Position numbers and translations under genes: made by a program. 64,000 nt of DNA, taken from assembly GCF_013415485.1 (NCBI RefSeq), contig NZ_JACBXS010000001.1:62001-126000 (forward strand), in the 5' to 3' direction. Positions 9,143 to 18,191 of this stretch are shown here, in pieces. The DNA is from Rhabdonatronobacter sediminivivens (lineage in GTDB: Bacteria; Pseudomonadota; Alphaproteobacteria; Rhodobacterales; Rhodobacteraceae). Under the pieces are notes generated by a model. That model was not told the origin of the DNA and did not search any database. It saw only the letters and a program-made list of their open reading frames with translations. The stretch's first letter is position 1. Every line of letters starts with the position of its first letter.

Positions 9143-9650
9143 GGCGCGGTTCCTCGTTCAGCAGGGGGCGGATTTCGGCAAGGATCTCCTCCATCTCGGC
9201 CATTTCGGCGCGGCGCTCGGCCTGCAGGGCCTCCAGCTCGGCGGACAATGAGCGGTTGAGCACCGCGGATTCGGGGGTGCCGGTGACCTGGGCCTCGCGC
9301 AGGGCGGCATTGGCCTCCATCAACTTGGCATTGGCCTTTTTCAGCCGCAGCATTTCCAGGCTTTGCAGGTCCAGTTGTTCGGTCAGCCGCGCCATGCGCC
9401 GCTCCATCTGCGTGACCGAGCTTTCCTGCCGCTGGCGCACGGAGTTGACCCGTTCGCTCAGTTGCGCGTTGGTGGCCTTTTCAGCGGCCAGGGCGGCCCG
9501 CAGGGCTTCCAGCTCGGCCGAAGCGTCAGCAGGTTCGGGGGCGGCGGCGGGTGCAGGCGCGGGTGGCGGAACGCTGAGGGCCTTGGCGCTGCGGGCGACA
9601 CGGTCCAGCGCAGCGGCGATCCGCCGTTCCAGTTCAGCGATCTGGGTCAT
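9135..9650 (-). CDS. Coiled-coil protein co-transcribed with zapA
   Basis: The 171-residue protein has no recognised domain. After MTQIAELERRIAAALDRVARSAKAL comes an Ala/Pro linker (PPPAPAPAAAPEPADA) and then about 110 residues of near-continuous heptad coiled coil with many E, R, L and Q. No signal peptide is seen. It directly precedes and overlaps zapA, so a division-related structural role is a reasonable guess but unproven. Promoter sequences should lie in 9651-9848, shared with divergent tkt. Confidence 0.8.
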   Translation of the reverse strand: MTQIAELERRIAAALDRVARSAKALSVPPPAPAPAAAPEPADASAELEALRAALAAEKATNAQLSERVNSVRQRQESSVTQMERRMARLTEQLDLQSLEMLRLKKANAKLMEANAALREAQVTGTPESAVLNRSLSAELEALQAERRAEMAEMEEILAEIRPLLNEEPRHV

Positions 9651-9848
9651 CTGTGCATCCCTTTTAGGTCTGTGCTGCGAATCGCATGGCCCCGTCCGGG
9701 CGCGCAACCCTTTGCAAAGCTTAATCGCAACCGGCGCCGTTTCCAACCAATGCGCTTCAGGCCGCCTGTTACGGCCCGGCGGGCTGGCATCGGGGCGCCA
9801 AACTGGCTATGAGGGCGCCAACATTTCACAGCCCAAGGACATGATCCC

Positions 9849-11867
9849 GTGGATATCGACTCGCTGCGCCAGACCCACCCGGAGCATTGGACCAAGGCCT
9901 GCGCCATCCGCGCGCTGGCCATGGATGCGGTTCAGGCCGCCAATTCAGGGCATCCGGGCATGCCCATGGGCATGGCCGATGTGGCCACCGTGCTGTTCGA
10001 AAAGCATCTGAAATTCGACGCCAAGGCGCCGGACTGGGCCGACCGGGACCGCTTCGTGCTGTCGGCGGGGCATGGGTCGATGCTGCTTTATGCGCTGCTG
10101 CATCTGACCGGCTATGAGGACATGACCCTGGACCAGCTGCGCAACTTCCGCCAGCTGGGCGCGATCACCGCCGGCCACCCCGAATACGGCCATGCCAAGG
10201 GGATCGAGACCACCACCGGCCCGCTGGGCCAGGGGCTGGCCAATGCCGTGGGCTTTGCCATGGCCGAGGAAGCCCTGCGCGCCGAGTTCGGGGCCAAGGT
10301 GGTGGATCACCGCACCTGGGTGATCGCCGGCGACGGCTGCCTGATGGAGGGGATCAGCCACGAGGCCATCGGCCTGGCCGGGATGCAGCGGCTGCGCAAC
10401 CTGATCGTGCTGTGGGATAACAACGACATCTCCATCGACGGGCGGATCGGGCTGTCGGATGTGACCGACCAGCGCGCGCGCTTTGCTGCCGCGGGCTGGC
10501 ATGTGATCGCCTGCGACGGGCATGATCCCGCCGATATCGACCGCGCCCTGACCGAGGCCAAGGCCGCCGACCGCCCCGTGCTGGTGGATTGCAAGACCAT
10601 CATCGGCTTTGGCAGCCCCGCCAAGGCCGACAGCGCGGGCGCGCATGGGTCTCCGCTGGGCGAAGACGAAATCGCCAAGGTGCGCGAGATCTACGGCTGG
10701 CCCTATGGCCCGTTCGAGATCCCCACGGAGGTGCGCGAGGCCTGGGCCGCAATCGGCACCCGCGGCGCCGAGGCGCGCGCCGAATGGGAGACGCGTCTGG
10801 CCGGGCTTTCGGGCACGAAACAGGCGGAATTCAAACGCCGCATGGCGGGTGAGGCACCGAAGAAGCTGGTCTCGGCGCTGCGGGCGTTGAAGAAGCAGGT
10901 CTCCGAGACCGCGCCCAAGGTGGCGACGCGGAAATCCTCGGAACTGGCGCTGGAGGTCATCAACAAGGTGATGCCCGAGACCATGGGCGGCTCGGCCGAC
11001 CTGACCGGGTCGAACAACACCAAGACCGCGGGCCTTGGCATCTTCGGCCCCGAGGATCGCAAGGGCCGGTACGTCCATTACGGCATCCGCGAACACGGCA
11101 TGGCGGCGGCGATGAACGGGATGGCGCTGCACGGGGGCGTGCGCCCCTATGGCGGCACCTTCCTGTGCTTCACCGATTATGCGCGCGGGGCGATGCGGCT
11201 GTCGGCGCTGATGGGGCTGCCGGTCACCTATGTGATGACCCATGACAGCATCGGGCTGGGCGAGGATGGGCCGACGCACCAGCCGATCGAGCATCTGGCC
11301 ATGCTGCGCGCCACGCCCAACGTCAACGTCTTTCGCCCCGCCGATACAGTAGAGACTGCCGAGGCCTGGGAATGCGCGCTGACCGCGCCCTCCACGCCTT
11401 CGGTCCTGGCGCTGAGCCGCCAGAACCTGCCCACCCTGCGGCTTGAGCACAAGATGAAGAACCTGACCGCGCAGGGCGCCTATGTGCTGGCCGATGCCGA
11501 AGGGCCGCGCCGGGCCATCCTGCTGGCCACGGGGTCCGAGGTCGAGATCGCCATGGCCGCCCGCGACATCCTGCAGGAGGAGAAGATCGGCACTCGCGTG
11601 GTGTCCATGCCCTGCTGGGAACTGTTCGAGGAGCAGCCCGAGAGCTATCGCCGCAAGGTGCTGCCCGCGGGGCCGGTGCGCGTGGCGGTCGAAGCTGCGA
11701 TCCGCTTTGGCTGGGACCGCTGGCTGTTCGGCGAACGTGGCCGGCGCGAGAAATCGGGCTTTGTGGGGATGCACGGCTTCGGTGCCTCGGCCCCCGCGCC
11801 GCAGCTTTACAAGGACTTCGGCATCACCCCCGAAGCCGTAGCCGACAAGGTCCGCAGCCTGTTGTAA
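9849..11867 (+). CDS. tkt: Transketolase
   Basis: Transketolase moves two-carbon units between sugar phosphates in the pentose phosphate and Calvin cycles, using thiamine diphosphate. The 672-residue length is standard. The thiamine site [18 protein letters not shown] and the substrate histidines in SGHPGMPMG and [13 protein letters not shown] are present, and the pyrimidine domain has [16 protein letters not shown]. The start is a GTG with an AAGGA ribosome site nine bases upstream. It is divergent from the zapA pair. Just after its stop lies repeat family B copy 1. Confidence 0.96.
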   Translation: MDIDSLRQTHPEHWTKACAIRALAMDAVQAANSGHPGMPMGMADVATVLFEKHLKFDAKAPDWADRDRFVLSAGHGSMLLYALLHLTGYEDMTLDQLRNFRQLGAITAGHPEYGHAKGIETTTGPLGQGLANAVGFAMAEEALRAEFGAKVVDHRTWVIAGDGCLMEGISHEAIGLAGMQRLRNLIVLWDNNDISIDGRIGLSDVTDQRARFAAAGWHVIACDGHDPADIDRALTEAKAADRPVLVDCKTIIGFGSPAKADSAGAHGSPLGEDEIAKVREIYGWPYGPFEIPTEVREAWAAIGTRGAEARAEWETRLAGLSGTKQAEFKRRMAGEAPKKLVSALRALKKQVSETAPKVATRKSSELALEVINKVMPETMGGSADLTGSNNTKTAGLGIFGPEDRKGRYVHYGIREHGMAAAMNGMALHGGVRPYGGTFLCFTDYARGAMRLSALMGLPVTYVMTHDSIGLGEDGPTHQPIEHLAMLRATPNVNVFRPADTVETAEAWECALTAPSTPSVLALSRQNLPTLRLEHKMKNLTAQGAYVLADAEGPRRAILLATGSEVEIAMAARDILQEEKIGTRVVSMPCWELFEEQPESYRRKVLPAGPVRVAVEAAIRFGWDRWLFGERGRREKSGFVGMHGFGASAPAPQLYKDFGITPEAVADKVRSLL

Positions 11868-11927
11868 CCGATGCGCGCCCCGGGGATCGCAGCAAGCCCC
11901 CCGGGGCGCCCTTTGACGGGGGGCGCG

Positions 11928-11987
11928 CTCTGGCCTGCCATCGAGGCAGGCCAGAGCGCCTCGGACGCGCGCGGGCGCGCGCCTTCG
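11928..11987 (+). repeat. Inverted hairpin repeat, family B copy 1
   Basis: A 60-base element between convergent tkt and the EamA gene. It opens with a perfect 12-bp hairpin (CTCTGGCCTGCC, loop ATCGA, then its complement, 11928-11956) followed by a conserved tail ending GCGCGCCTTCG. The reverse complement of 13051-13110 matches 52 of the last 54 positions, and the outer hairpin bases differ by paired changes. Confidence 0.85.
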
Positions 11988-12056
11988 CCCAAGTCCCTCC
12001 CAGCGCTGGAATGCGGTTTCCGCACGGGGCGCGGCTGCGTGGCGCCTTCAACGGGG

Positions 12057-12986
12057 CTATCCCCCGCGAACAGGCTCCGAAACCGGCACGCGCGCAGCCG
12101 ACTGGCGGCGCAGGACAGCCTCGCGCCAGGTGATCATGCACACGGCGCTGATGATCACCGTTCCGCCCAGGATCACCCAGAAATCCGCCGGTTCGGCAAA
12201 GAAGACCGCCCCCAGCAGGACCGCCCAGACCAGTTGCAGGAAAGTGACCGGCTGGGTGACCGTTATGGGCGCGGCGGCGAAGGCCAGCGTCATGGCATAA
12301 TGCCCACCGGTGGCGAAGGCTGCCACCAGGAACAGCCAGGCCAGTTGCTCCAGGCTGGGCGTGACCCAGACCACCGCGGCAAAGGGTGCAAGGCCAATGG
12401 TCACGGTGATCGACAGCATCCCCACCACCACCGGCGCGCTGGCCGTGGCCGACATGATCTTGGCCAGCAGATAGGACCCCGCAAACAGCACTGCCGTGCC
12501 CAGCATGGCGATATGCCCGGGGGAAATCTCGCGGAAGCCCGGGCGCAGGATAATCACCGCCCCGATCAGCGCAGCCAGAACCGCCAGAATGCGCCGCGCG
12601 GCAAGACGCTCGCCCAGGAACAACGCCGCGCCCAAGGTGACATAGACGGGCGAGAGGTAGTTCATCGCCGTCACCTCGGCGATGGAGATCTGGGTCATGG
12701 CATAAAACCACAGGATCACGCCCAGCGAATGGACGATCCCGCGCAGGCCAAACAGGTTGAAATCACGGCGCGAGAGGCTGGCCCTGCGCAGCGCCGGGAT
12801 CATGGGCAGCAGAAACACCAGCCCAAGCAGATAGCGCAGAAAAGCCGATTGCGCCGCGGGCATGTCATCGCCCAGATATTTGACAATCGCGGTGACCGCC
12901 ACGAAGCACAGGCCCGTGACTACCATCCAGACCACCCCGGCAACAGGGCGCGCGATGCTTTCAGCCGGGGATGAGGTAGTTACCAT
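12057..12986 (-). CDS. EamA/DMT-superfamily transporter
   Basis: The 309-residue protein has ten hydrophobic segments in two repeated halves, the pattern of drug/metabolite transporters of the EamA type. Typical parts are FLRYLLGLVFLLPMIPALRR in the first half and VTFLQLVWAVLLGAVFFAEPADFWVILGGTVII cut to its core VFFAEPADFW in the second. It sits in the inner membrane; the substrate cannot be told. It is flanked by inverted copies of repeat family B, which makes this gene a self-contained block between tkt and tspO. Confidence 0.9.
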   Translation of the reverse strand: MVTTSSPAESIARPVAGVVWMVVTGLCFVAVTAIVKYLGDDMPAAQSAFLRYLLGLVFLLPMIPALRRASLSRRDFNLFGLRGIVHSLGVILWFYAMTQISIAEVTAMNYLSPVYVTLGAALFLGERLAARRILAVLAALIGAVIILRPGFREISPGHIAMLGTAVLFAGSYLLAKIMSATASAPVVVGMLSITVTIGLAPFAAVVWVTPSLEQLAWLFLVAAFATGGHYAMTLAFAAAPITVTQPVTFLQLVWAVLLGAVFFAEPADFWVILGGTVIISAVCMITWREAVLRRQSAARVPVSEPVRGG

Positions 12987-13050
12987 GTGAAGCTTCTGCC
13001 ACCTTCCCGCGCCCGGCGCAACCCCCGCACCCGGTCAGATACGCCGCGCG

Positions 13051-13110
13051 CGAAGGCGCGCGCCCGCGCGCGTCCGAGGCGCCCGGGCCTGCCTCGATGG
13101 CAGGTCCGGG
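13051..13110 (-). repeat. Inverted hairpin repeat, family B copy 2
   Basis: Reverse complement of copy 1 at 11928-11987. It sits 16 bases after the tspO stop, so relative to its upstream gene it has the same direction as copy 1 has to tkt. In the hairpin, two T:A pairs of copy 1 have become C:G and G:C pairs, and one pair is an A:C mismatch. Confidence 0.85.
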
Positions 13111-13126
13111 CGCGCGCCGCTTGAGG

Positions 13127-13585
13127 TCAGGCGAATTGCGGATTGCGGGTCAGGACCGAATAATTCAGCGCCCCGGCAATGCTGACCCAGACCAGATACG
13201 GGATCAGCAGCATCCCGGCCACCGGGTCCAGCATGAAGAAGCTGACCATGGTGGCCCCGACCGCCAGCCACATCGCCACCAGCACCATCAGGGCCGCGCG
13301 CATCCGCTTCAGCCCAAAGAACACCGGCGACCACAGGGTATTCAACGCGATCTGCAAGGCCCAGAAGGCCAGCGCCTGCCCCGCGCCGGGCAGCACGGCC
13401 ACCCGCATCGCCGCATAGGCCATGGCCACATACAGGCTGACCCAGACCACCGGAAAGGCCCAGCCCGGCGGGGTCCATACCGGCTTGTCCAGATCCTCGT
13501 ACCACTCGCCCGGCTCAAACATCGACCCGGTTGCCCCGGCGGCCGCCGTGGCCGCCAGAAAGGTCAAGAACAGCATCCAGTCCAT
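13127..13585 (-). CDS. tspO: TspO/MBR family tryptophan-rich sensory protein
   Basis: The 152-residue protein has five membrane segments and the aromatic family signature (EWYEDLDKPVWTPPGWAFPVVW, NTLWSPVFFGLKR). In Rhodobacter, TspO is an outer-membrane protein that lowers expression of photosynthesis genes under oxygen and affects tetrapyrrole export. Its place next to crtB and crtI is conserved in that group. It starts 37 bases after crtB ends and is probably co-transcribed. Confidence 0.95.
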   Translation of the reverse strand: MDWMLFLTFLAATAAAGATGSMFEPGEWYEDLDKPVWTPPGWAFPVVWVSLYVAMAYAAMRVAVLPGAGQALAFWALQIALNTLWSPVFFGLKRMRAALMVLVAMWLAVGATMVSFFMLDPVAGMLLIPYLVWVSIAGALNYSVLTRNPQFA

Positions 13586-13622
13586 TGCGGCCCCCGTGTT
13601 GCCCGTTGAGCCGCTACATATG

Positions 13623-14666
13623 TCATGCCCGGCGCCGGTCCAACCCCAGCGCAGCGGTGCGCAGCGCCATGTCGCGGGCGCGCAACTGTCCCAAAACGCC
13701 GATCATCGCGTCCGAGCGGCTGCGATCAAGGCGCACGCGGGCGGCAGCATCGACCAGATAGGCGACCTCGGGCATGGGCGCTGCGTGGAGCGTGGCGGGG
13801 CGGGGCGTCACAATCGCGCCCGCGCTGCGCAGCACCGACAGGCCCAGCCAGCCGGTCTTGCGCAGCTTGCCGGTATGGGCCCGCTGCGTCACCGAATCGC
13901 AGTCCAGCCGCCGCAGCGCCGTGCCGATCCCGGCATAGACATGCCGCGCGGCGAAAATCCCCGGGCGGCAGGACAGCGGCAGGGCGGCAATCCCGGGCTC
14001 TGACCGTTGGTACAACAGATCGGCCTGGCGCAGCAGCCGCGCCACCACGCCGCGCAACGCACCCGAGGGCTGCGGGTCCGCCAGCAGCCGCGCCGGGGCG
14101 ATCCCGGCATCCTCCAGCCAGGCCAGCGGCAGGTAGATGCGCCCGGCGCGGGCATCCTCGCCCACATCGCGGGCGATATTGGTCAGTTGCATCGCCAGCC
14201 CCAGATCACAGGCGCGGGCCAGCCGGTCCGGGTCGCGCACGCGCATCAGCACGCACATCATCGCCCCCACCGCCGCCGCCACCCGCGCTGAATAATCCAG
14301 CACATCCGACAGCGTCTCATGCCGCCGCCCCTGCGCGTCCCAGGCCAGGCCCTCCAGCAGCGCCTCGGGCAGGGCGCGGGGCATCTCGAAGCCTTCGACC
14401 ACGGCGGCGAAGGCGCGGTCGGCGGGTGCGTTGCGGGGACGGCCGGCATAGACGGCCTCCAGCCGGTCGCCCAGCCGCAGCACGGCGCCGGCGCGCGCGC
14501 CCGGCGCGGTTTCGTCCACCGCATCATCGGCCAGCCTGCAAAACGCATAAAGCGCCAGCGCCGGGTCGCGCACATGTCCCGGCAGCAGCTTTGACGCCGC
14601 ATGAAAGGACAGCGACCCGGTGCGGATCGCCGCGCGGCAGTGGTCCAGATCAGCCTGAGGGATCAT
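13623..14666 (-). CDS. crtB: Phytoene synthase
   Basis: CrtB joins two geranylgeranyl diphosphates to phytoene, the first carotenoid step. The 347-residue protein has both diphosphate-binding aspartate motifs: LADDAVDE near residue 45 and NIARDVGEDARAGRIYLP near residue 165. SFHAASKLLP at the start is typical of the trans-isoprenyl head-to-head enzymes. Its ATG overlaps the crtI stop by four bases, so crtI and crtB form a coupled pair controlled from the crtI promoter. Confidence 0.97.
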   Translation of the reverse strand: MIPQADLDHCRAAIRTGSLSFHAASKLLPGHVRDPALALYAFCRLADDAVDETAPGARAGAVLRLGDRLEAVYAGRPRNAPADRAFAAVVEGFEMPRALPEALLEGLAWDAQGRRHETLSDVLDYSARVAAAVGAMMCVLMRVRDPDRLARACDLGLAMQLTNIARDVGEDARAGRIYLPLAWLEDAGIAPARLLADPQPSGALRGVVARLLRQADLLYQRSEPGIAALPLSCRPGIFAARHVYAGIGTALRRLDCDSVTQRAHTGKLRKTGWLGLSVLRSAGAIVTPRPATLHAAPMPEVAYLVDAAARVRLDRSRSDAMIGVLGQLRARDMALRTAALGLDRRRA

Positions 14667-16216
14667 TCGGCAGCCATCCTCAGTTCGGGCGCGGCGGCGG
14701 GCGCATTGGGGACCAGCTTGGCCAGAACCTCGGCCGTGCCGATCACCCCGGGCAAGCCGGCGCCGGGATGCGTCCCCGCCCCGGCCAGATACAGGCCGGG
14801 CAGTTCCTCGGAGACATTATGCGGCCGGAACCAGGCCGATTGCAGGATCCGCGGTTCGATCGAGAACCCGGCGCCAAAGGGCGACAGATACCGCTCGCGG
14901 AAGGTTTCGGGCGTGAACACCAGGCTTTCGCTCAGATGCTGCGACAGGCCGGGCAGCAGCCGCTCCTCCAGCATCTTCAGCATCCGCTGGCGGTAGGGCT
15001 CGGCCTCGGCCCCCCAGTCCACGCCATTGTCATGGCCCAGATGCGGCACGGGGCTGAGGACGTAGAAGGTGTCATCCCCCGCCGGCGCGACGCCCGGATC
15101 GGTGACCGAGGGGCGGTGGACATAAAGGCTCATGTCCTGCGACAGCTTGCCGCGAATGAAGATATCCTTCACATGCTCCTTGTAGCGCGGGCCGACCAGA
15201 ATGGTGTGATGGCCCACATCGCGCCACATCGCGCGGGTGCCGCGAGTGCCGAAATACCAGACAAAGAGCCCCATGGACCAGCGCGTGCGCTGCAGCTTCG
15301 CGGGCGTCCAGCGCCGCCGGGGGCGGTTGCGCAACAGCCGGTCATAGGTATGCCCGGCATCGGCGTTCGACACCACGATATCCGCCGCCAGCACCTGCCC
15401 GTCCACCAGCCGCACGCCTGCGGCGCGCCCGCCCTGCACGGTGATCTCGTCAACCTCGGCGCCTTGGCGGACCTGCCCGCCCTGATCGCGGATCACGCGC
15501 ACCATGGCCTCGGCAATCGCCTGCACGCCGCCCATGGCGTAATGGACCCCGAACGCCTTTTCCAGATGGCTGACCAACGCATACATCGAGGTCACGCGGA
15601 ACGGATCACCCCCGATGAACAGCGGATGAAAGGACAGCGCAAAGCGCAGGCGCGGGTCGCGCACCCGGCGCGCCGCATGGGCATGGACCGACCGATCCGC
15701 CCGCAGCCAGGCGAATTTCGGCAAGACCTTGATCAGATCCCACAGCTTGTTCATGGGCCGGCGGCCCAGATCCTCATAGCCGAACCAGTAGCGCGCCTCG
15801 GCATCCTCCAGGAACTTGCGATAGCCCGCCAGATCGCCCGGGCTCAGGCGGGTGACCTCGGCCTCGATCGCGCGGTCATCCTGGCTGGCGGCAAAGCTGG
15901 AGCCATCGGGCCAGCGGATTTCATAGTAAGGCGCCATGGGTTTCAGCGTCACATCGGCGTCGAAATCGCGCCCGCAGGCGGCCCAGAGATCCCGCAGCCC
16001 CTGCGGCACCGTCACGATGGTCGGCCCCAGATCGAACCGGTGCCCGCCCTGCGTGATCGAGGACCCCCGCCCCCCGGGCCGGTCCAGCCGGTCCAGAACG
16101 GTGACGCAATACCCCTTGGCGCCCAGCCGCATGGCGCTGGCCAGCCCCCCCAGCCCTGCGCCGATGACTATGGCGCGCGGGCCAGAGGCCGTGCCGGGCT
16201 GCGATTCATCTGTCAT
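14663..16216 (-). CDS. crtI: Phytoene desaturase
   Basis: CrtI removes hydrogen from phytoene in three steps to give neurosporene in the spheroidene pathway. The N-terminal dinucleotide fold AIVIGAGLGGLASAMRLGAKGY binds FAD, followed by DRPGGRGSSITQGGHRFDLGPTI cut to its key part GGRGSS. The C-terminal signature LYLAGAGTHPGAGLPGV is present. The 517-residue length is normal. The upstream region shared with divergent crtA has a perfect PpsR operator 20 bases from the start codon. Confidence 0.97.
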   Translation of the reverse strand: MTDESQPGTASGPRAIVIGAGLGGLASAMRLGAKGYCVTVLDRLDRPGGRGSSITQGGHRFDLGPTIVTVPQGLRDLWAACGRDFDADVTLKPMAPYYEIRWPDGSSFAASQDDRAIEAEVTRLSPGDLAGYRKFLEDAEARYWFGYEDLGRRPMNKLWDLIKVLPKFAWLRADRSVHAHAARRVRDPRLRFALSFHPLFIGGDPFRVTSMYALVSHLEKAFGVHYAMGGVQAIAEAMVRVIRDQGGQVRQGAEVDEITVQGGRAAGVRLVDGQVLAADIVVSNADAGHTYDRLLRNRPRRRWTPAKLQRTRWSMGLFVWYFGTRGTRAMWRDVGHHTILVGPRYKEHVKDIFIRGKLSQDMSLYVHRPSVTDPGVAPAGDDTFYVLSPVPHLGHDNGVDWGAEAEPYRQRMLKMLEERLLPGLSQHLSESLVFTPETFRERYLSPFGAGFSIEPRILQSAWFRPHNVSEELPGLYLAGAGTHPGAGLPGVIGTAEVLAKLVPNAPAAAPELRMAAE

Positions 16217-16235
16217 GTCTTGCTCCTGTGGTCAC

Positions 16236-16253
16236 TGTCCATTCTGATTGACA
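16236..16253. promoter_or_regulatory. PpsR/CrtJ operator, crtI-crtA region
   Basis: Perfect TGT-N12-ACA palindrome (TGTCCATTCTGATTGACA). It is the closest to crtI, 20 bases upstream of its ATG, and fits known aerobic repression of crtI and crtA by PpsR. Confidence 0.85.
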
Positions 16254-16264
16254 ACCCGGCAAAG

Positions 16265-16282
16265 CGTCAAGTGAAATTGACA
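16265..16282. promoter_or_regulatory. Degenerate PpsR operator, crtI-crtA region
   Basis: CGT-N12-ACA, one base off the consensus, with an intact right half TTGACA. It starts 29 bases after the perfect site, so it may be a cooperative second site. Confidence 0.5.
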
Positions 16283-16310
16283 GGTTACGGTTGCGGTGCG
16301 CGGCAGGATG

Positions 16311-16328
16311 TGACAATCTAGGTTTACA
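16311..16328. promoter_or_regulatory. Degenerate PpsR operator next to crtA
   Basis: TGA-N12-ACA, one base off the consensus, with right half TTTACA. It ends 15 bases before the crtA ATG, a position where binding would also block the crtA start region. Confidence 0.4.
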
Positions 16329-16343
16329 GTTTGGACCGACCTC

Positions 16344-17063
16344 ATGCAGACCGCAACGCTCAGCCTGTTCCGCTTCGATGACCTGCCCGCCCGGCTCTGG
16401 GTGCTGGGGCAGATGGGCGCGGCACGGCTGGGCATGGGGCGAATCGACGGGCTGGAGTTCTGGAAGCTTTGCGGCTCGGGCACGGGCGAGGGCTTCACCC
16501 CCCGCCCCAACTGGGGTGTCTGGGCGATCCTGGGCGTCTGGCGCGATGACACCGCGGCCCGCAAGGGCACCGCCCGGGCCCCGGTCTTTCGCCGCTGGCG
16601 CGCGCGGGCCAGCGAAAGCTACACGCTGTTCCTGCAGCCCATATCGGCGCGCGGCCACTGGTCCGGCGCCCGCCCGTTCACGCCGCAACCGGCCAGCGAC
16701 GGCCCCATCGCCGCGCTGACCCGCGCCACGGTGAAACCCGCCCATGCGCTGCGCTTCTGGGGCCGCGTGCCCGATATCTCGGCCCGGATCGGCCAAGACC
16801 CCAATGTGCTCTTCAAGATCGGCATCGGCGAGGTGCCGCTGCTGCATCAGGTGACGTTCTCGGTCTGGCCCGATGCTGACAGCATGGCCGCCTTCGCCCG
16901 CCGTGGCCCCCATGCCGATGCCATCCGCGCCGTGCGCGACAACGACTGGTTCAACGAGGAACTCTACGCCCGCTTCCGGCTGACCGGAACCGCGGGCCGC
17001 TGGCAGGGCACCGACCCGCTGGCCGCCCATCTATGCGCCCCACAGGTCAAGGAGCCCGCATGA
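16344..17063 (+). CDS. crtA: Spheroidene monooxygenase
   Basis: CrtA inserts oxygen at C-2 of spheroidene to give spheroidenone. The 239-residue protein matches the family by LWVLGQMGAARLGM, GEGFTPRPNWGVWAILGVW and LFKIGIGEVPLLHQVTFSVWP. The gene marks the spheroidene branch of carotenoid synthesis and an organism that meets oxygen. It is divergent from crtI, with PpsR operators between them. Its stop overlaps the bchI start (ATGA), so crtA leads the bchIDO operon. Confidence 0.95.
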   Translation: MQTATLSLFRFDDLPARLWVLGQMGAARLGMGRIDGLEFWKLCGSGTGEGFTPRPNWGVWAILGVWRDDTAARKGTARAPVFRRWRARASESYTLFLQPISARGHWSGARPFTPQPASDGPIAALTRATVKPAHALRFWGRVPDISARIGQDPNVLFKIGIGEVPLLHQVTFSVWPDADSMAAFARRGPHADAIRAVRDNDWFNEELYARFRLTGTAGRWQGTDPLAAHLCAPQVKEPA

Positions 17064-18064
17064 AAACCCCCTTCCCCTTTTCCGCCATCGTCGGCCAGGA
17101 TGAGATGAAACAGGCCATGGTGCTGACCGCCATCGACCCTGGCATCGGCGGCGTGCTGGTGTTTGGCGACCGGGGCACCGGCAAGTCCACCGCCGTGCGG
17201 GCGCTGGCCGCCCTGCTGCCGCCGATCGAGGCCGTGACCGACTGCCCGGTGAATTCCGCCGATCCCGCCGACTGCCCCGAATGGGCCGCCATCATCGACC
17301 GCAGCATCACCACCCGCCCCACCCCGGTGGTGGACCTGCCCCTTGGCGCCACCGAAGACCGCGTCACCGGCGCGCTGGATATCGAACGCGCCCTGACCCG
17401 GGGCGAAAAGGCGTTCGAGCCCGGCCTTCTGGCCCGCGCCAATCGCGGCTACCTCTATATTGACGAGGTCAACCTGCTGGAAGACCACATCGTCGATCTG
17501 CTGCTGGACGTAGCCCAATCCGGCGAAAACGTGGTCGAGCGTGAGGGGCTCTCGATCCGCCACCCCGCCCGCTTCGTCCTCGTCGGCTCCGGTAACCCCG
17601 AGGAGGGCGAGCTGCGCCCCCAGCTTCTGGACCGCTTCGGCCTGTCGGTCGAGGTCACCAGCCCCCGCGACATCGAAACCCGGATCGAGGTCATCCGCCG
17701 CCGCGACGCCTATGAACGCACCCCCGAAAGCTTCCTCGCCGAATGGCAACCGCGCGATGCCGAACTGCGCGCCCGTATCCTCGCCGCCCGCGCGGCCCTG
17801 CCCGATGTGCGCGCCTCGAATGTGGCACTCCATGATTGCGCCGCGCTCTGCATCGCGCTCGGCTCCGACGGGCTGCGCGGGGAACTTACCCTGCTGCGCA
17901 CCGCCCGCGCGCTCGCCGCCTTCGACAACGCGCCTGAGGTCACCCGCGACCACCTGCGCGCCGCCGCGCCCTCGGCCCTGCGCCACCGCCTGCGCCGCGA
18001 CCCGCTGGACGAGGCCGGCTCCACCGCCCGCGTCACCCGCCAACTGGCCGAGATCCTGCCGTGA
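17060..18064 (+). CDS. bchI: Magnesium chelatase subunit BchI
   Basis: BchI is the AAA+ ATPase subunit that, with BchD and BchH, inserts magnesium into protoporphyrin IX. The 334-residue protein has Walker A GDRGTGKST, Walker B LYIDEVNLL and the sensor/arginine-finger region LLDRFGLSVEV. The ATG overlaps the crtA stop by four bases; an upstream in-frame ATG lies inside crtA and is unlikely. The next gene, bchD, begins 127 bases later, beyond a hairpin repeat. Confidence 0.97.
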   Translation: MKTPFPFSAIVGQDEMKQAMVLTAIDPGIGGVLVFGDRGTGKSTAVRALAALLPPIEAVTDCPVNSADPADCPEWAAIIDRSITTRPTPVVDLPLGATEDRVTGALDIERALTRGEKAFEPGLLARANRGYLYIDEVNLLEDHIVDLLLDVAQSGENVVEREGLSIRHPARFVLVGSGNPEEGELRPQLLDRFGLSVEVTSPRDIETRIEVIRRRDAYERTPESFLAEWQPRDAELRARILAARAALPDVRASNVALHDCAALCIALGSDGLRGELTLLRTARALAAFDNAPEVTRDHLRAAAPSALRHRLRRDPLDEAGSTARVTRQLAEILP

Positions 18065-18100
18065 AACGCCCCGCGCCCGATCTCGCACGCGCCGCCCCCA

Positions 18101-18163
18101 TTTTCTTGCCCGAAATACTCCGGGGGGTGAGGCGCGCACGCGCCGAGGGGGGCAGCGCCCCCC
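18101..18163 (-). repeat. Dispersed hairpin repeat, family C copy 1 (bchI-bchD gap)
   Basis: Read on the minus strand, G+C-rich hairpins lead into a motif beginning CACCCCCCGGAGTATTT and ending CAAGAAAA (18129-18101). The hairpins are GGGGGGC/GCCCCCC (18147-18163) and GGCGCG/CGCGCC (18131-18144). The bchH-bchL gap has a related copy on the plus strand. It fills most of a gap inside an operon. Confidence 0.75.
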
Positions 18164-18191
18164 TGCACCACCCGCCACATATTCCCGCCCC

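Noticed and set aside
18065-18191. bchI-bchD gap as an intrinsic terminator
   Set aside because: The T-rich part precedes the hairpins on the plus strand, and bchI and bchD are needed together; it fits a dispersed repeat better.
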